Positions 26,454 through 35,699 of a DNA stretch of 64,000 bases are shown piece after piece. Where the stretch lies: the NCBI RefSeq assembly GCF_030676955.1, contig NZ_JAUUUU010000004.1:62001-126000 (forward strand), read 5' to 3'. The notes beneath the pieces were generated by a model. That model was not told the origin of the DNA. It was given only the letters and a program-made list of their open reading frames with translations, and made no database searches. How positions within the stretch are numbered: the stretch's first letter is position 1; the number at the start of each line of letters is the position of its first letter. The stretch is from Porticoccus litoralis (lineage in GTDB: Bacteria; Pseudomonadota; Gammaproteobacteria; Pseudomonadales; Porticoccaceae). Made by a program: the position numbers and the translations under genes.

Positions 26454-27718
26454 CCAAGTCGAAAATTGGCGGGCCAGCACTAGTGGGATTCTATTACCTA
26501 TTCTTTGCCTTCATTGTCGCGTCGATGGTCTGGGTGGATGGTAATACTGCGTTTTATGTCTCTATTGTACCCTTCTTAGTGACGGCGGCTTTTTTGGTCG
26601 TGATTTGCTTTGGTTCAAGACGGGCTATCAATATCCGGTTCTTATTAATCTGTATGGTTCTAGTACCGTTATTGTTCGTTGGGCCGTTGGAGAGGCACAC
26701 CCTATACATCCGACTATTTGCACTGGAGTTTCTACTACTGTTCTTCCTGTTTACGGAGTTTGAGGTTTCATTGGCAGCCTTTTCCCGTTGTCTTAACTTG
26801 AGTTACGTTATGTATTTTGCCCTTTCCTTCATGGACTGGCTTGGCTTTCTGCCTCTGGTCAGCGAAGACAGCAAGAACAGCTTCTTTATCTCGCTTGGTG
26901 GTTTCACCATCGAGACACTCTACGGTATTGGTGGTAGCACCGCTGACATCGATTCATACAGTGGCTTGGTGTTGATCTGGAATCTATTCGTCAACCGCGG
27001 TGGGCGCTATCGTCTAGTCATGATCGGATTAAGTGCCATGGCCATGCTATTGACCTTCCGCTTCACACCGGTTGTCGCCCTATTTGTCGCATGCTTCAGT
27101 TATCTGTTCGTCAGGAATCGGCTGTTGGCCATGTTGGCGTTAATTATGCCTGCGCTCGGCTTCATTGCTGTGTTGACTATTCTACACTTCAACCCTTCAG
27201 CCCAACCTCCATTGATGCCCACCGGCACCAGTTGGTATAGCTTGTTGTGGGATGCCACCCACGCGCGAAGTTCGATCTGGGTGGGGCAGGTGCATTATTA
27301 TCTGACCGAGTTTCGCCTGGGAGATTTTTTTCTTGGGCCGATGGATGAGCGCATGACAGTCGATTTTATCGACGACGATGGCCGTGTGCATAAGGATAGC
27401 TATAATCCTCATAATACATACTTGGCCTTGCTATTCCGCTCGACGATACTGTTCGCGATTATCTATGCGTTATTTCTGTGGGCCATGTCTAGAAGGGCGC
27501 GACATAATACCTTTCCTGTTATTTTCTTTATCTCCATTGTTGCTTATACCAATGCCAGTATCATGGGCTTGCAGAATCCGGCCTTCCTGCTGGTGACGAT
27601 GTTCCTGTTGATGGCAGTGCCACGAGGCCACTTCCGGGAGCACTTTAGACATGACTTTGGCGGCAAAGCGCACGAACTGCGTACCGGGTCCGGCATCCAA
27701 GGACAGGCCTTATGTTGA
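26450..27718 (+). CDS. wzy: O-antigen/EPS polymerase, Wzy-like
   Basis: A polytopic membrane protein of 422 residues with about ten hydrophobic segments. There is a large non-membrane loop around residues 245-315 that ends in YNPHNTYLALLFR, the NxHNxYL element seen in many Wzy/WaaL proteins. It is identified by topology, this motif and its position next to wzx and glycosyltransferases, since Wzy proteins are poorly conserved. It overlaps the gene before it by 4 bp and the acyltransferase gene after it by 7 bp. Confidence 0.75.
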   Translation: MTKSKIGGPALVGFYYLFFAFIVASMVWVDGNTAFYVSIVPFLVTAAFLVVICFGSRRAINIRFLLICMVLVPLLFVGPLERHTLYIRLFALEFLLLFFLFTEFEVSLAAFSRCLNLSYVMYFALSFMDWLGFLPLVSEDSKNSFFISLGGFTIETLYGIGGSTADIDSYSGLVLIWNLFVNRGGRYRLVMIGLSAMAMLLTFRFTPVVALFVACFSYLFVRNRLLAMLALIMPALGFIAVLTILHFNPSAQPPLMPTGTSWYSLLWDATHARSSIWVGQVHYYLTEFRLGDFFLGPMDERMTVDFIDDDGRVHKDSYNPHNTYLALLFRSTILFAIIYALFLWAMSRRARHNTFPVIFFISIVAYTNASIMGLQNPAFLLVTMFLLMAVPRGHFREHFRHDFGGKAHELRTGSGIQGQALC

Positions 27719-28404
27719 AAGTTTTTTTTGAGCGGATCATCCGCTCGTATAAGAACCCCGGGTTCCGGTTCGATCCCGACATTTCCTCGGTGATGCTGTG
27801 TTCTTTCGTCTGCAAGATGTTGATTGAGTGGCTCAGGGGGCTGCGTTTAGTATTGTTCCTCAAGTTACCACGCTTTCTCTTTCTCGGACGTGGTGTTTCT
27901 TTTAGCCACCTGAGCCGTATTGAGCTTGGAAAGTGGGTGGTGCTCGGCGACTTCGTTACACTGAGTGGCTTGGGGCGGGGTAAGTTGACCCTCGGCGATG
28001 GTTGTCGGATTGGCTCTTTCAGTCGGGTAGTGGTTTCCACAACTTTGAACAACCTAGGCGAGCACATTCATCTTGGGCATCACGTGGCGATTGGCGACTA
28101 CTCATCGCTGGGTGGTTCAGGTGGGTTGGATATTGGCGCTAATACCATCACTGGGCAGTATTTCAGCGTGCATCCAGAGAATCATAGATTCGACGACCCT
28201 GAACGCCCTATTCGTCAGCAGGGTACTCAGCGCAAACCTGTGCGGATCGGTGAGAACTGCTGGTTGGGAGCGAAGGTCACTGTGTTGGCAGGAGTAACCA
28301 TTGGCAATAACTGTGTGATAGGAGCGGGCAGTCTGGTGACCAAGGATATCCCGAATAATTCGATAGCAGTCGGTAACCCCGCTCGGGTTATCAGGAGTTT
28401 GTAG
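27712..28404 (+). CDS. Hexapeptide-repeat acetyltransferase (WcaF/maltose-acetyltransferase-like)
   Basis: 230 residues. After a basic, amphipathic N terminus (about 1-60), left-handed beta-helix coils appear (IELGKWVVLGDFVTLSG onward). A loop with FSVHPENHRF holds the probable catalytic His. The final coils IGENCWLGAKVTVLAGVTIG and VIGAGSLVTKD lead to GNPARVIR, the typical end of this family. It likely acetylates a residue of the repeat unit or its precursor. This is the second acyltransferase of the locus. Confidence 0.83.
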   Translation: MLKVFFERIIRSYKNPGFRFDPDISSVMLCSFVCKMLIEWLRGLRLVLFLKLPRFLFLGRGVSFSHLSRIELGKWVVLGDFVTLSGLGRGKLTLGDGCRIGSFSRVVVSTTLNNLGEHIHLGHHVAIGDYSSLGGSGGLDIGANTITGQYFSVHPENHRFDDPERPIRQQGTQRKPVRIGENCWLGAKVTVLAGVTIGNNCVIGAGSLVTKDIPNNSIAVGNPARVIRSL

Positions 28405-28412
28405 TAGGGCGC

Positions 28413-29552
28413 ATGCGGGATAGAGAATCGACCATTTTATGCCTGCATCAGGCTGCGGAACTCTATGGTTCCGATCGCAGTTTCTTGTCGGCAGTACAGG
28501 CGCTAGCTGAAGGAGGCGGGGATCTGGATGTGATATTGCCAGAAGAGGGGGAGCTGGCTGATGAACTGAGGGCGATCCCGGGACTCGGTTTGTCCTTCTT
28601 CGGCAAAGGAATTTTGCGTAAGCGAGAGTTGCAGTACCCCTTTGCCTTCATTTGGCACCTGCTACAGGGGGTATTGTTTTATATACGGACGTTCAGCACC
28701 TATCGGACTGTCTACGTCAATACGGTTGTGATGTTTTCTGCCCTGGTTGCTGCCTGTTTTTATCGCTTTTCGAGTCGGCGTATCATCTGTCATGTTCGAG
28801 AAATTCCGGGGCGCCGGCAGCTGCTGGTTTTCCGCCTGTTGCTAAGGCTTTCCGGCGTGGAGCTGATCTATAATTCCGAGGCAACGCGTAAGGCCTTTGG
28901 CCTGGTGGGGCAGGTGATATACAACGGCGTACGCCCAGCTGAGCAGCTTTCGTCTGCTGGGCATTCGATGACTGTGGATGACCCGCTCAGGCTGCTACTA
29001 ATTGGCCGTATCAACCAGTGGAAGGGCCAGGACTTTTTCGTCGAGGCCCTGGGCGCTCTTTCCTCCGAGCAGGTCCAGCGCATGAGCGTCCGGATCGTTG
29101 GTAGCCCATTTGAAGGTTACGAATACCTGCTCGATACTTTGACCGCTCGCATCTCGGCATTGGGGTTGGATGCCACCATTGAGGTGGTGCCTTTTTGCTC
29201 GGACCCTTCCCCCCACTACCAGTGGGCTGATTATGTGGTGGTGCCCTCAACCCAGCCAGAACCATTTGGACGTGTTGCTATCGAGGCATTTGCATTTGGC
29301 AAGCCGGTGATAGCGGCTGCCCATGGCGGGTTGTTGGAGATAGTAGAGCCGGGACGATCCGGCCTGTTGTTCAGTGCAGCCAGTACCCATGAGCTAGTCC
29401 AAGCTATGGTCGAAGCTCTCGAGATGTCGGCCGATGGTTATGCTGAACTGAGCCAGAACGCTTTGCAGCGTTTCGAAAGTATGTTTTCCCTAGCCGGTTA
29501 CAAGGCTAACATTCGTGCCTTTTTCTTTGGCGAACTTCAGGCTTCCACATGA
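28413..29552 (+). CDS. Glycosyltransferase family 4 protein
   Basis: 379 residues with the two-domain GT-B plan. The donor-binding half has LLLIGRINQWKGQDFFVEAL (about 195) and the EPFGRVAIEAFAFGKPV segment (about 285), which contains the retaining GT4 E-x7-E motif. The N-terminal half begins ILCLHQAAELYGSDRSFL, typical of acceptor-binding domains in EPS transferases. Sugar specificity is unknown. The gene overlaps the next glycosyltransferase by 4 bp. Confidence 0.87.
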   Translation: MRDRESTILCLHQAAELYGSDRSFLSAVQALAEGGGDLDVILPEEGELADELRAIPGLGLSFFGKGILRKRELQYPFAFIWHLLQGVLFYIRTFSTYRTVYVNTVVMFSALVAACFYRFSSRRIICHVREIPGRRQLLVFRLLLRLSGVELIYNSEATRKAFGLVGQVIYNGVRPAEQLSSAGHSMTVDDPLRLLLIGRINQWKGQDFFVEALGALSSEQVQRMSVRIVGSPFEGYEYLLDTLTARISALGLDATIEVVPFCSDPSPHYQWADYVVVPSTQPEPFGRVAIEAFAFGKPVIAAAHGGLLEIVEPGRSGLLFSAASTHELVQAMVEALEMSADGYAELSQNALQRFESMFSLAGYKANIRAFFFGELQAST

Positions 29553-30655
29553 AAACCTTATTCATCCTGGGCACCCGGGGAATTCCGGCGCAACATGGTG
29601 GTTTTGAAACCTTTGCTGAAAAGCTGGCACTCTATCTGACCAGTAAAGGCTGGGCTGTAACAGTCTACTGTCAGCATGATGACGGCCGGAATCTGCATGA
29701 AAGCACCTGGCAAGGGATTCGCTTAGTTTATATACCGGTACATCAAAAAGGAGCTCTTGCGACCATCGTCTTTGATTTCAAGGCAGTGTTACATGCGTTG
29801 TCGGAGAAAGGCATATTCCTCACACTTGGTTACAACACGGCTGTTTTTAATCTCCTACAGCGAATCAAGGGACAGACAAATATCTTCAATATGGATGGCA
29901 TTGAGTGGCGACGAAAAAAATGGGGACCTTTGGCCAAAACATGGTTTTGGCTGAATGAGCGAATTGGCTGTTGGGTAGGGAATCACCTCGTTGCAGACCA
30001 TCCCAGAATTAAAGACCATCTGGCGACACGGGTATCTGCCGACAAGATAAGCACGATTGCTTACGGTGCCGATCAGGTATCCTCTGCCGATCCAGCATTA
30101 CTCAAACCCTACGGTATTGAGCCATACGGGTTTTCTGTGGTTATTGCCAGGCCAGAACCCGAGAATTCTTTTCTTGAAATGGTGGCGGCATTCAGTCGTG
30201 AACCGAGAAACCATAAGCTGCTGGTGCTGGGCAAATTTGACCCGGAGAATAATGGTTATCACCGCGAGGTCATTGAAGCAGCAGGTCCCGAGGTTCTTTT
30301 TCCGGGAGCTATTTATGATGCTCCCGTGGTTCAGGCATTACGTTTTTTCTGTCGTTTTTATCTTCATGGTCACAGTGTGGGCGGGACCAATCCTTCCCTG
30401 GTTGAGGCCCTTGGTGCAGGGTGCGCAGTAATTGCGCACAAAAACCAGTTCAATCGTTGGGTGGCGGGCCCTGATATGTTGTATTTCTCTGATGAGGATG
30501 AGTGTGCAGTGTTGTTCGACACAGTACTGGGGGACGATGTTCTCGTAGAGAAACTGAAAGAATCGAGCATTGAGCGTTTTCAGAGGCACTTTAGGTGGGA
30601 GAAAATTTTGGGAGAATATGAGTCGCTGCTGACACAATGGTATCCGAACAGGTAG
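29549..30655 (+). CDS. Glycosyltransferase with DUF1972 N-terminal domain (rhamnosyltransferase-like)
   Basis: 368 residues. The N-terminal domain starts FILGTRGIPAQHGGFETFAE, the hallmark of the DUF1972 group of transferases found beside dTDP-rhamnose genes. NMDGIEWRRKKW follows at about residue 113. The C-terminal domain has GTNPSLVEALGAGCAVIAH, a GT4-like donor site. The group includes rhamnosyltransferases, and rfbBACD follow immediately, so transfer of L-rhamnose is the best guess. Confidence 0.82.
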   Translation: MKTLFILGTRGIPAQHGGFETFAEKLALYLTSKGWAVTVYCQHDDGRNLHESTWQGIRLVYIPVHQKGALATIVFDFKAVLHALSEKGIFLTLGYNTAVFNLLQRIKGQTNIFNMDGIEWRRKKWGPLAKTWFWLNERIGCWVGNHLVADHPRIKDHLATRVSADKISTIAYGADQVSSADPALLKPYGIEPYGFSVVIARPEPENSFLEMVAAFSREPRNHKLLVLGKFDPENNGYHREVIEAAGPEVLFPGAIYDAPVVQALRFFCRFYLHGHSVGGTNPSLVEALGAGCAVIAHKNQFNRWVAGPDMLYFSDEDECAVLFDTVLGDDVLVEKLKESSIERFQRHFRWEKILGEYESLLTQWYPNR

Positions 30656-30666
30656 TAGGAAAGTTT

Positions 30667-31752
30667 ATGTCTGAGCGTATTCTTATCACGGGAGGTGCGG
30701 GGTTCATAGGCTCTGCAGTTGTTCGCCACCTCATCGGGCAGACCCCACATGAGGTGGCCGTTCTCGATAAGCTGACCTATGCCGGCAATCTGGAGTCACT
30801 GTCTTCGGCAGTTGACTCGCCACGTTATCGTTTCTATCAAATGGATATCTGCGATGTGTCCGCGCTGGAGAAGGCATTTGCCGAGTTCCGACCGACGGCG
30901 GCGATGCACCTGGCAGCGGAATCCCATGTGGACCGTTCCATCGATGGCCCGGCGGATTTTATCCAGACAAATATCGTTGGCACTTACACGCTACTGGAAG
31001 CATCGCGCCGTTATTGGAGTGGGTTGCCGGAAGATGAGGCCTCAGCGTTTCGTTTCCACCATATTTCCACCGACGAAGTCTATGGCGATCTGGAAGGCAC
31101 AGATGCCCTGTTTACTGAAACTACGCCCTATGCCCCTAGTTCTCCCTATTCAGCTTCCAAGGCCAGTTCGGACCATTTGGTTCGCGCCTGGCACCGCACA
31201 TACGGTCTGCCTGTACTGGTGACCAATTGTTCGAATAACTACGGGCCGTACCATTTTCCGGAAAAGTTGATTCCGCATATGATCCTCAATGCCCTTTCAG
31301 GTAAGTCCATGCCTGTCTATGGGGATGGTTCACAGGTTCGAGATTGGTTGTATGTGGAAGATCACGCCCGAGCTCTGGTTGAGGTGGTCACACGCGGTAG
31401 AGTAGGTGAAACCTATAATATTGGGGGGCACATCGAGAAACGTAATATTGATGTCGTTGAGCTTTTGTGCGGGTTACTGGAGGAGCTTGCCCCGGCCAAA
31501 CCTGCAGGGGTGGACGCTTACCGCAACTTGATAACCTTCGTTAAGGATCGCCCGGGTCACGATCGCCGATATGCTATTGATGCCACTAAAATTGAGCGGG
31601 AACTGGGGTGGTTTCCTCAGGAAACGTTTGAGAGTGGCCTTCGAAAGACGGTGACATGGTATCTTGAAAATCGTGGTTGGTGGGAGCGAGTCCTCTCGGG
31701 TGAATATCGGCTGGCTCGGCTTGGCCATGCCGAGGAAAATGAAAGTTACTAA
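30667..31752 (+). CDS. rfbB: dTDP-glucose 4,6-dehydratase
   Basis: Converts dTDP-glucose to dTDP-4-keto-6-deoxyglucose, the second step of dTDP-L-rhamnose synthesis. It has 361 residues. NAD-binding TGGAGFIGSAV is at the N terminus, HLAAESHVDRSI and STDEVYGDL carry active-site residues, and YSASKASSDHL is the catalytic Tyr-x3-Lys. The start at 30667 (MSERILITGG) is chosen over an in-frame ATG at 30637 that overlaps the previous gene. The gene order of the set is B-A-C-D. Confidence 0.95.
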   Translation: MSERILITGGAGFIGSAVVRHLIGQTPHEVAVLDKLTYAGNLESLSSAVDSPRYRFYQMDICDVSALEKAFAEFRPTAAMHLAAESHVDRSIDGPADFIQTNIVGTYTLLEASRRYWSGLPEDEASAFRFHHISTDEVYGDLEGTDALFTETTPYAPSSPYSASKASSDHLVRAWHRTYGLPVLVTNCSNNYGPYHFPEKLIPHMILNALSGKSMPVYGDGSQVRDWLYVEDHARALVEVVTRGRVGETYNIGGHIEKRNIDVVELLCGLLEELAPAKPAGVDAYRNLITFVKDRPGHDRRYAIDATKIERELGWFPQETFESGLRKTVTWYLENRGWWERVLSGEYRLARLGHAEENESY

Positions 31753-31775
31753 CAAGCAGGTAGCGAAGGAAATAG

Positions 31776-32657
31776 ATGAAGAAATACAAGGGCATTATCC
31801 TCGCTGGAGGTGCGGGCACACGCCTGCACCCCATCACATTGGGCGTCTCAAAACAGTTGCTCCCGGTGTATGACAAACCCATGATCTATTACCCGCTGTC
31901 AGTATTGATGCTGGCCGGGATCAGGGACGTACTGGTGATTTCGACACCTACCGATCTGCCAGGTTTTCGCAGCCTGCTGGGAGATGGCAGTCAATTTGGT
32001 CTTAATCTTGATTATGCCGAGCAACCGTCGCCAGATGGCCTGGCGCAATCTTTCCTGATTGCTGCAGAGTTTATCGGTAAGGACAACGTTTGCCTGGTTT
32101 TAGGCGACAATATTTTTTACGGCCAGCATTTTACGGACAAACTGCGGGCGGCAGTCAGCCGTGAATCGGGAGCCACTGTGTTTGGCTACCATGTAACCGA
32201 TCCCGAACGCTTTGGGGTGGTGGAATTCGATGATGATGGCCGAGCGGTCAGTATTGAGGAAAAGCCCGCAGCCCCGAAGTCCAGTTATGCCGTGACGGGG
32301 TTATATTTCTATGACAATGACGTCATCGATATCGCGCGCAAGGTAACACCATCTGCTCGGGGCGAACTGGAAATAACCGATGTTAACCTCGCTTATCTGA
32401 ATCGTGGAGATTTGGTTGTATCCCAATTGGGACGTGGCTTTGCCTGGCTGGATACAGGTACCCACGACTCCCTGCTGGAGGCCAGTCAGTTCGTACAGAC
32501 AGTCGAGCACCGCCAAGGGCTGAAAATTGCCTGTCCTGAAGAGATAGCTTACCGCCAGGGGTGGATTGATAGAGAGCAACTTTCCAGCCAAGCTCATTCT
32601 TTGGGAAAAACTGGATACGGCCAATATCTTCAGCGAGTTGTAGAGGGTTATCGGTGA
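31776..32657 (+). CDS. rfbA: Glucose-1-phosphate thymidylyltransferase
   Basis: Makes dTDP-glucose from glucose-1-phosphate and dTTP, the first and feedback-regulated step of the rhamnose pathway. It has 293 residues. The nucleotidyltransferase motif GGAGTRLHPITLGVSKQLLP is at the N terminus, VLGDNIFYG is the metal-binding Asp region, and the YFYDNDVIDIA and WLDTGTHDSLLEAS segments match RmlA. It overlaps rfbC by 4 bp. Confidence 0.96.
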   Translation: MKKYKGIILAGGAGTRLHPITLGVSKQLLPVYDKPMIYYPLSVLMLAGIRDVLVISTPTDLPGFRSLLGDGSQFGLNLDYAEQPSPDGLAQSFLIAAEFIGKDNVCLVLGDNIFYGQHFTDKLRAAVSRESGATVFGYHVTDPERFGVVEFDDDGRAVSIEEKPAAPKSSYAVTGLYFYDNDVIDIARKVTPSARGELEITDVNLAYLNRGDLVVSQLGRGFAWLDTGTHDSLLEASQFVQTVEHRQGLKIACPEEIAYRQGWIDREQLSSQAHSLGKTGYGQYLQRVVEGYR

Positions 32658-33196
32658 AGGTTTTCCAGACAGGAATAAAGGATTGTGTCGTTATCGAGCC
32701 CAGCGTGTTTGGGGATCAACGTGGTTTTTTTCTTGAGACCTTTCAGGCCTCCCGCTATGCAGAATTGGCCAATATCAACTTGCCTTTCGTTCAGGACAAC
32801 CATTCCCGGTCCACAAGGGGGGTTTTACGAGGGCTTCATTTTCAGGTCCGTCGCCCACAGGGAAAACTGGTGCGTGTTGTCAGGGGTGAGGTTTTTGATG
32901 TCGCAGTCGACTTGCGGCGTGATTCTCCCACTTTTGGTCTTTGGCACGGTGTTATCTTGAATGAGGAAAACAAGCGCCAGTTCTGGGTGCCGCCGGGTTT
33001 TGCCCATGGTTTCCTGGTACTGAGTGAGCTTGCTGATTTCGAATATAAATGTACCGATTACTATGCTCCTGATGATGAGGGAGTAATTCTCTGGAATGAT
33101 CCGGATCTTGCCATTGACTGGCCGGGTGGTCTTGAGATCCAGCTCTCTGACAAGGATGCCTCTGCATCCGGTTTCAAAGAATTCTGCCAGTCATGA
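32654..33196 (+). CDS. rfbC: dTDP-4-dehydrorhamnose 3,5-epimerase
   Basis: Cupin-fold epimerase of 180 residues. The catalytic His is in RGLHFQ, and VRVVRGEVFDVAVDLRRDSPTFG and PPGFAHGFLVLS are the conserved RmlC segments. The start is a GTG at 32654 overlapping the rfbA stop. It overlaps rfbD by 4 bp, so the three enzymes are translationally coupled. Confidence 0.96.
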   Translation: MKVFQTGIKDCVVIEPSVFGDQRGFFLETFQASRYAELANINLPFVQDNHSRSTRGVLRGLHFQVRRPQGKLVRVVRGEVFDVAVDLRRDSPTFGLWHGVILNEENKRQFWVPPGFAHGFLVLSELADFEYKCTDYYAPDDEGVILWNDPDLAIDWPGGLEIQLSDKDASASGFKEFCQS

Positions 33197-34062
33197 AGTT
33201 TCTGATCACAGGTGCCAATGGGCAATTGGGTCGTTGCCTGGCTGATCGGTTGAGTCATTCCGATCATACCTTTGTGGCTTTGACGAAAAGCGATCTGGAC
33301 ATCACTGATGAAAAGGCCGTTGAAGAGCTGGTGGTTGAGTGTCGGCCGGATGTTATTGTTAATACTGCGGCATTTACGTCTGTAGACAGGGCTGAAAGTG
33401 AGCCCGAGCTGGCTCGCTGTATTAACGGTGAGGCGGTAAGCTACCTTGTGAAGGCCGCGAACAAAGTGGGTGCGCTATTGATACAGGTTTCTACCGATTA
33501 TGTATTCGATGGAGCGTCGCCAAAGCCGTATGTTGAATCGGACGCAGTCAATCCGCTTGGGGTCTATGGCCAGACCAAGCTGCTTGGAGAAGAGTATGCG
33601 GCTCGGGCTGATCGCTTTTTGATTGTCCGCACTGCCTGGGTTTTCAGCGAATATGGCCATAATTTTGTTAAAACCATGTTGAAGCTTGGCAGGGAAAGAA
33701 AAGAGCTCTCAATAGTGTCGGATCAATACGGTTCGCCAACCTATGCGGGGGATCTGGCCGCCAACCTTATCAGAATGTCTGAAGCACAATTACCATCGGG
33801 TATTTATCACTTTTCAGGCGGTAAAAGTTGTAGTTGGTTTGAATTTGCTAAAGCTATCTTTGATGTTGTTAAAGCTTATGTTCCCGGCTACCCGGTTCCC
33901 GGCATGTTGCCAATTTCTACCGAACAATATCCAACACCGGCCAAGCGCCCCCTCTTCTCGGTTTTATCGGACAGGAAACTGAAGACGGCTTTGGGTACGA
34001 ATGTAACCGACTGGTCGGCGGCGCTACCTGCCGTAATAGCAAAGCTCATTGACGTAACATGA
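33193..34062 (+). CDS. rfbD: dTDP-4-dehydrorhamnose reductase
   Basis: Final, NADPH-dependent reduction to dTDP-L-rhamnose. It has 289 residues. TGANGQLGRCL is the nucleotide-binding motif, VSTDYVFDG is conserved in RmlD, and YGQTKLLGE holds the catalytic Tyr-x3-Lys. It is the last gene of the rfbBACD set; a 140-bp gap follows before manC. Confidence 0.95.
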   Translation: MKFLITGANGQLGRCLADRLSHSDHTFVALTKSDLDITDEKAVEELVVECRPDVIVNTAAFTSVDRAESEPELARCINGEAVSYLVKAANKVGALLIQVSTDYVFDGASPKPYVESDAVNPLGVYGQTKLLGEEYAARADRFLIVRTAWVFSEYGHNFVKTMLKLGRERKELSIVSDQYGSPTYAGDLAANLIRMSEAQLPSGIYHFSGGKSCSWFEFAKAIFDVVKAYVPGYPVPGMLPISTEQYPTPAKRPLFSVLSDRKLKTALGTNVTDWSAALPAVIAKLIDVT

Positions 34063-34202
34063 TGTTGTGAGATTTTCCCCCCGCGTGCTGTCTGTTGCCA
34101 TAATCGGTACGGTGTTTGTGTGGCTAGTTATTTTTTGGCAGCAGCACAGCCGGTATGATTGTAACCATCCTGGCAAATCCATAGCTGATCGGAGAGAGGC
34201 TT

Positions 34203-35624
34203 ATGTCGATAATCCCCGTTGTAATGGCCGGAGGTTCCGGTACCCGCTTGTGGCCACTGTCCCGCCAGCTCTACCCTAAGCAATTTTTACCGTTATTGGG
34301 AGACCGGACGATGCTGCAGGAAACCTGCGCCCGTATGGAGGGGATGGACTGTGAGCCGCCGCTTTTGATCTGCGGTGAAGACCACCGCTTTACGGTCGCG
34401 GAGCAGCTACGCTTGGCTGGACAGGCAGGGGGGAAAATCCTCCTGGAGCCGGAGGGGAGAAACACTGCTCCGGCTGTGGCGCTGGCTGCTTGCTACGCCT
34501 TGGATAATTCCCTAGAAGGGGATGATCCGGTGTTGCTAGTGTTGGCGGCAGACCACGCAATTGGGGACGCAGTATCATTTCGCCGGTCTGTTGCGGCTGC
34601 TATCACGTTTGCTCGTCAGGGAAAGCTGGTCACCTTTGGGATTGTCCCTGACTCTCCCGAAACGGGATATGGTTACATCAAGTGTGGGGCTCAGTTTGCC
34701 GGTGGTCCTGCCTTGGAAGTGGCAGAATTTGTCGAAAAGCCCTCTATGAAGGTGGCGGAATCCTATCTGGCACAGGGGGGTTACTTGTGGAACAGCGGTA
34801 TGTTTCTTTTCCGTGCCGACCGCTACCTGGAAGAGCTGGCCAATCACCGCCCGGATATCCTTGCAGTTTGTCGGGAGGCTATGGCCAAGGCCCAAGAGGA
34901 TGAGGACTTTGTCAGGCCAAACAAGGCGTTATTCCTCAACTGCCCGGAAGACTCCATTGACTACGCGGTAATGGAAAAGACACCGTCGGCAGTGGTTGTG
35001 CCTATGGATTGTGGGTGGAGTGACGTGGGTTCGTGGTCAGCATTGTGGGATGTGTCAGACAAAGACGAGCAAGGCAACACCCTTAAAGGCGATGTTATGG
35101 CACTGGATACCCATAACTCCTATGTGCAGGCGGACCGGAAGCTAATTGCCACCCTCGGACTGCGAGATATGGTTGTCGTAGAAAGCGACGACGCACTTAT
35201 GGTTGCGGACAAATCGCGAGTTCAAGAGGTTAAGGCCATTGTGGCCAGCCTTCGTGAACAGCGGCGTAGTGAGGCGGATGTTCACCGGAAGGTTTTCCGT
35301 CCGTGGGGCTTCTACGATTCTATTGAGAATGGTCCCCGATTCCAGGTAAAGAGAATTGTCGTGAAGCCAGGCGGTAGACTGTCTTTGCAGATGCACCATC
35401 ATCGTGCTGAACACTGGATTGTGGTCAGTGGTACTGCTCTGGTGACCAAGGGCAAGGAAAAATTTCTTCTGTCTGAAAATGAGTCAACGTTCATTCCCAT
35501 CGGCGAGACTCACCGCCTGGAGAACCCGGGAGCAATTCCCCTGGAAATGATAGAGGTGCAGTCGGGTTCGTACCTGGGGGAGGATGACATTGTCAGGTTT
35601 GAAGATATTTATGATCGACAGTAA
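34203..35624 (+). CDS. manC: Mannose-1-phosphate guanylyltransferase / mannose-6-phosphate isomerase
   Basis: A 473-residue bifunctional enzyme that makes GDP-mannose from mannose-1-phosphate. The N-terminal nucleotidyltransferase domain has GGSGTRLWPLSRQLYPKQFL and VLAADHAI. The C-terminal type II isomerase cupin has RPWGFYDSIE and LSLQMHHHRAEHW with the metal-binding histidines. GAGAG-type purines precede the ATG. Its partner phosphomannomutase is only a relic at the other end of the locus, so mannose-1-phosphate must come from an enzyme encoded elsewhere. It is the last gene of the polysaccharide locus. Confidence 0.95.
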   Translation: MSIIPVVMAGGSGTRLWPLSRQLYPKQFLPLLGDRTMLQETCARMEGMDCEPPLLICGEDHRFTVAEQLRLAGQAGGKILLEPEGRNTAPAVALAACYALDNSLEGDDPVLLVLAADHAIGDAVSFRRSVAAAITFARQGKLVTFGIVPDSPETGYGYIKCGAQFAGGPALEVAEFVEKPSMKVAESYLAQGGYLWNSGMFLFRADRYLEELANHRPDILAVCREAMAKAQEDEDFVRPNKALFLNCPEDSIDYAVMEKTPSAVVVPMDCGWSDVGSWSALWDVSDKDEQGNTLKGDVMALDTHNSYVQADRKLIATLGLRDMVVVESDDALMVADKSRVQEVKAIVASLREQRRSEADVHRKVFRPWGFYDSIENGPRFQVKRIVVKPGGRLSLQMHHHRAEHWIVVSGTALVTKGKEKFLLSENESTFIPIGETHRLENPGAIPLEMIEVQSGSYLGEDDIVRFEDIYDRQ

Positions 35625-35662
35625 ATGATCTTCGCCCCCTACTGCTTAACGTCCTGGCCCAT

Positions 35663-35668
35663 TATAAT
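35663..35668 (+). promoter_or_regulatory. -10 element upstream of the MFS gene
   Basis: A perfect TATAAT lies 31 bp before the ATG at 35700. No convincing -35 is present at 16-18 bp. It suggests that the MFS gene is transcribed separately from the polysaccharide genes. Confidence 0.35.
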
Positions 35669-35699
35669 GCGGCCTTTCTGACGCACAGCCGTAACTCCC

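Noticed and set aside
34067..34279. 70-residue frame with a hydrophobic N terminus before manC
   Set aside because: It runs 77 bp into manC in another frame, has no ribosome binding site and resembles nothing; chance reading is more likely.
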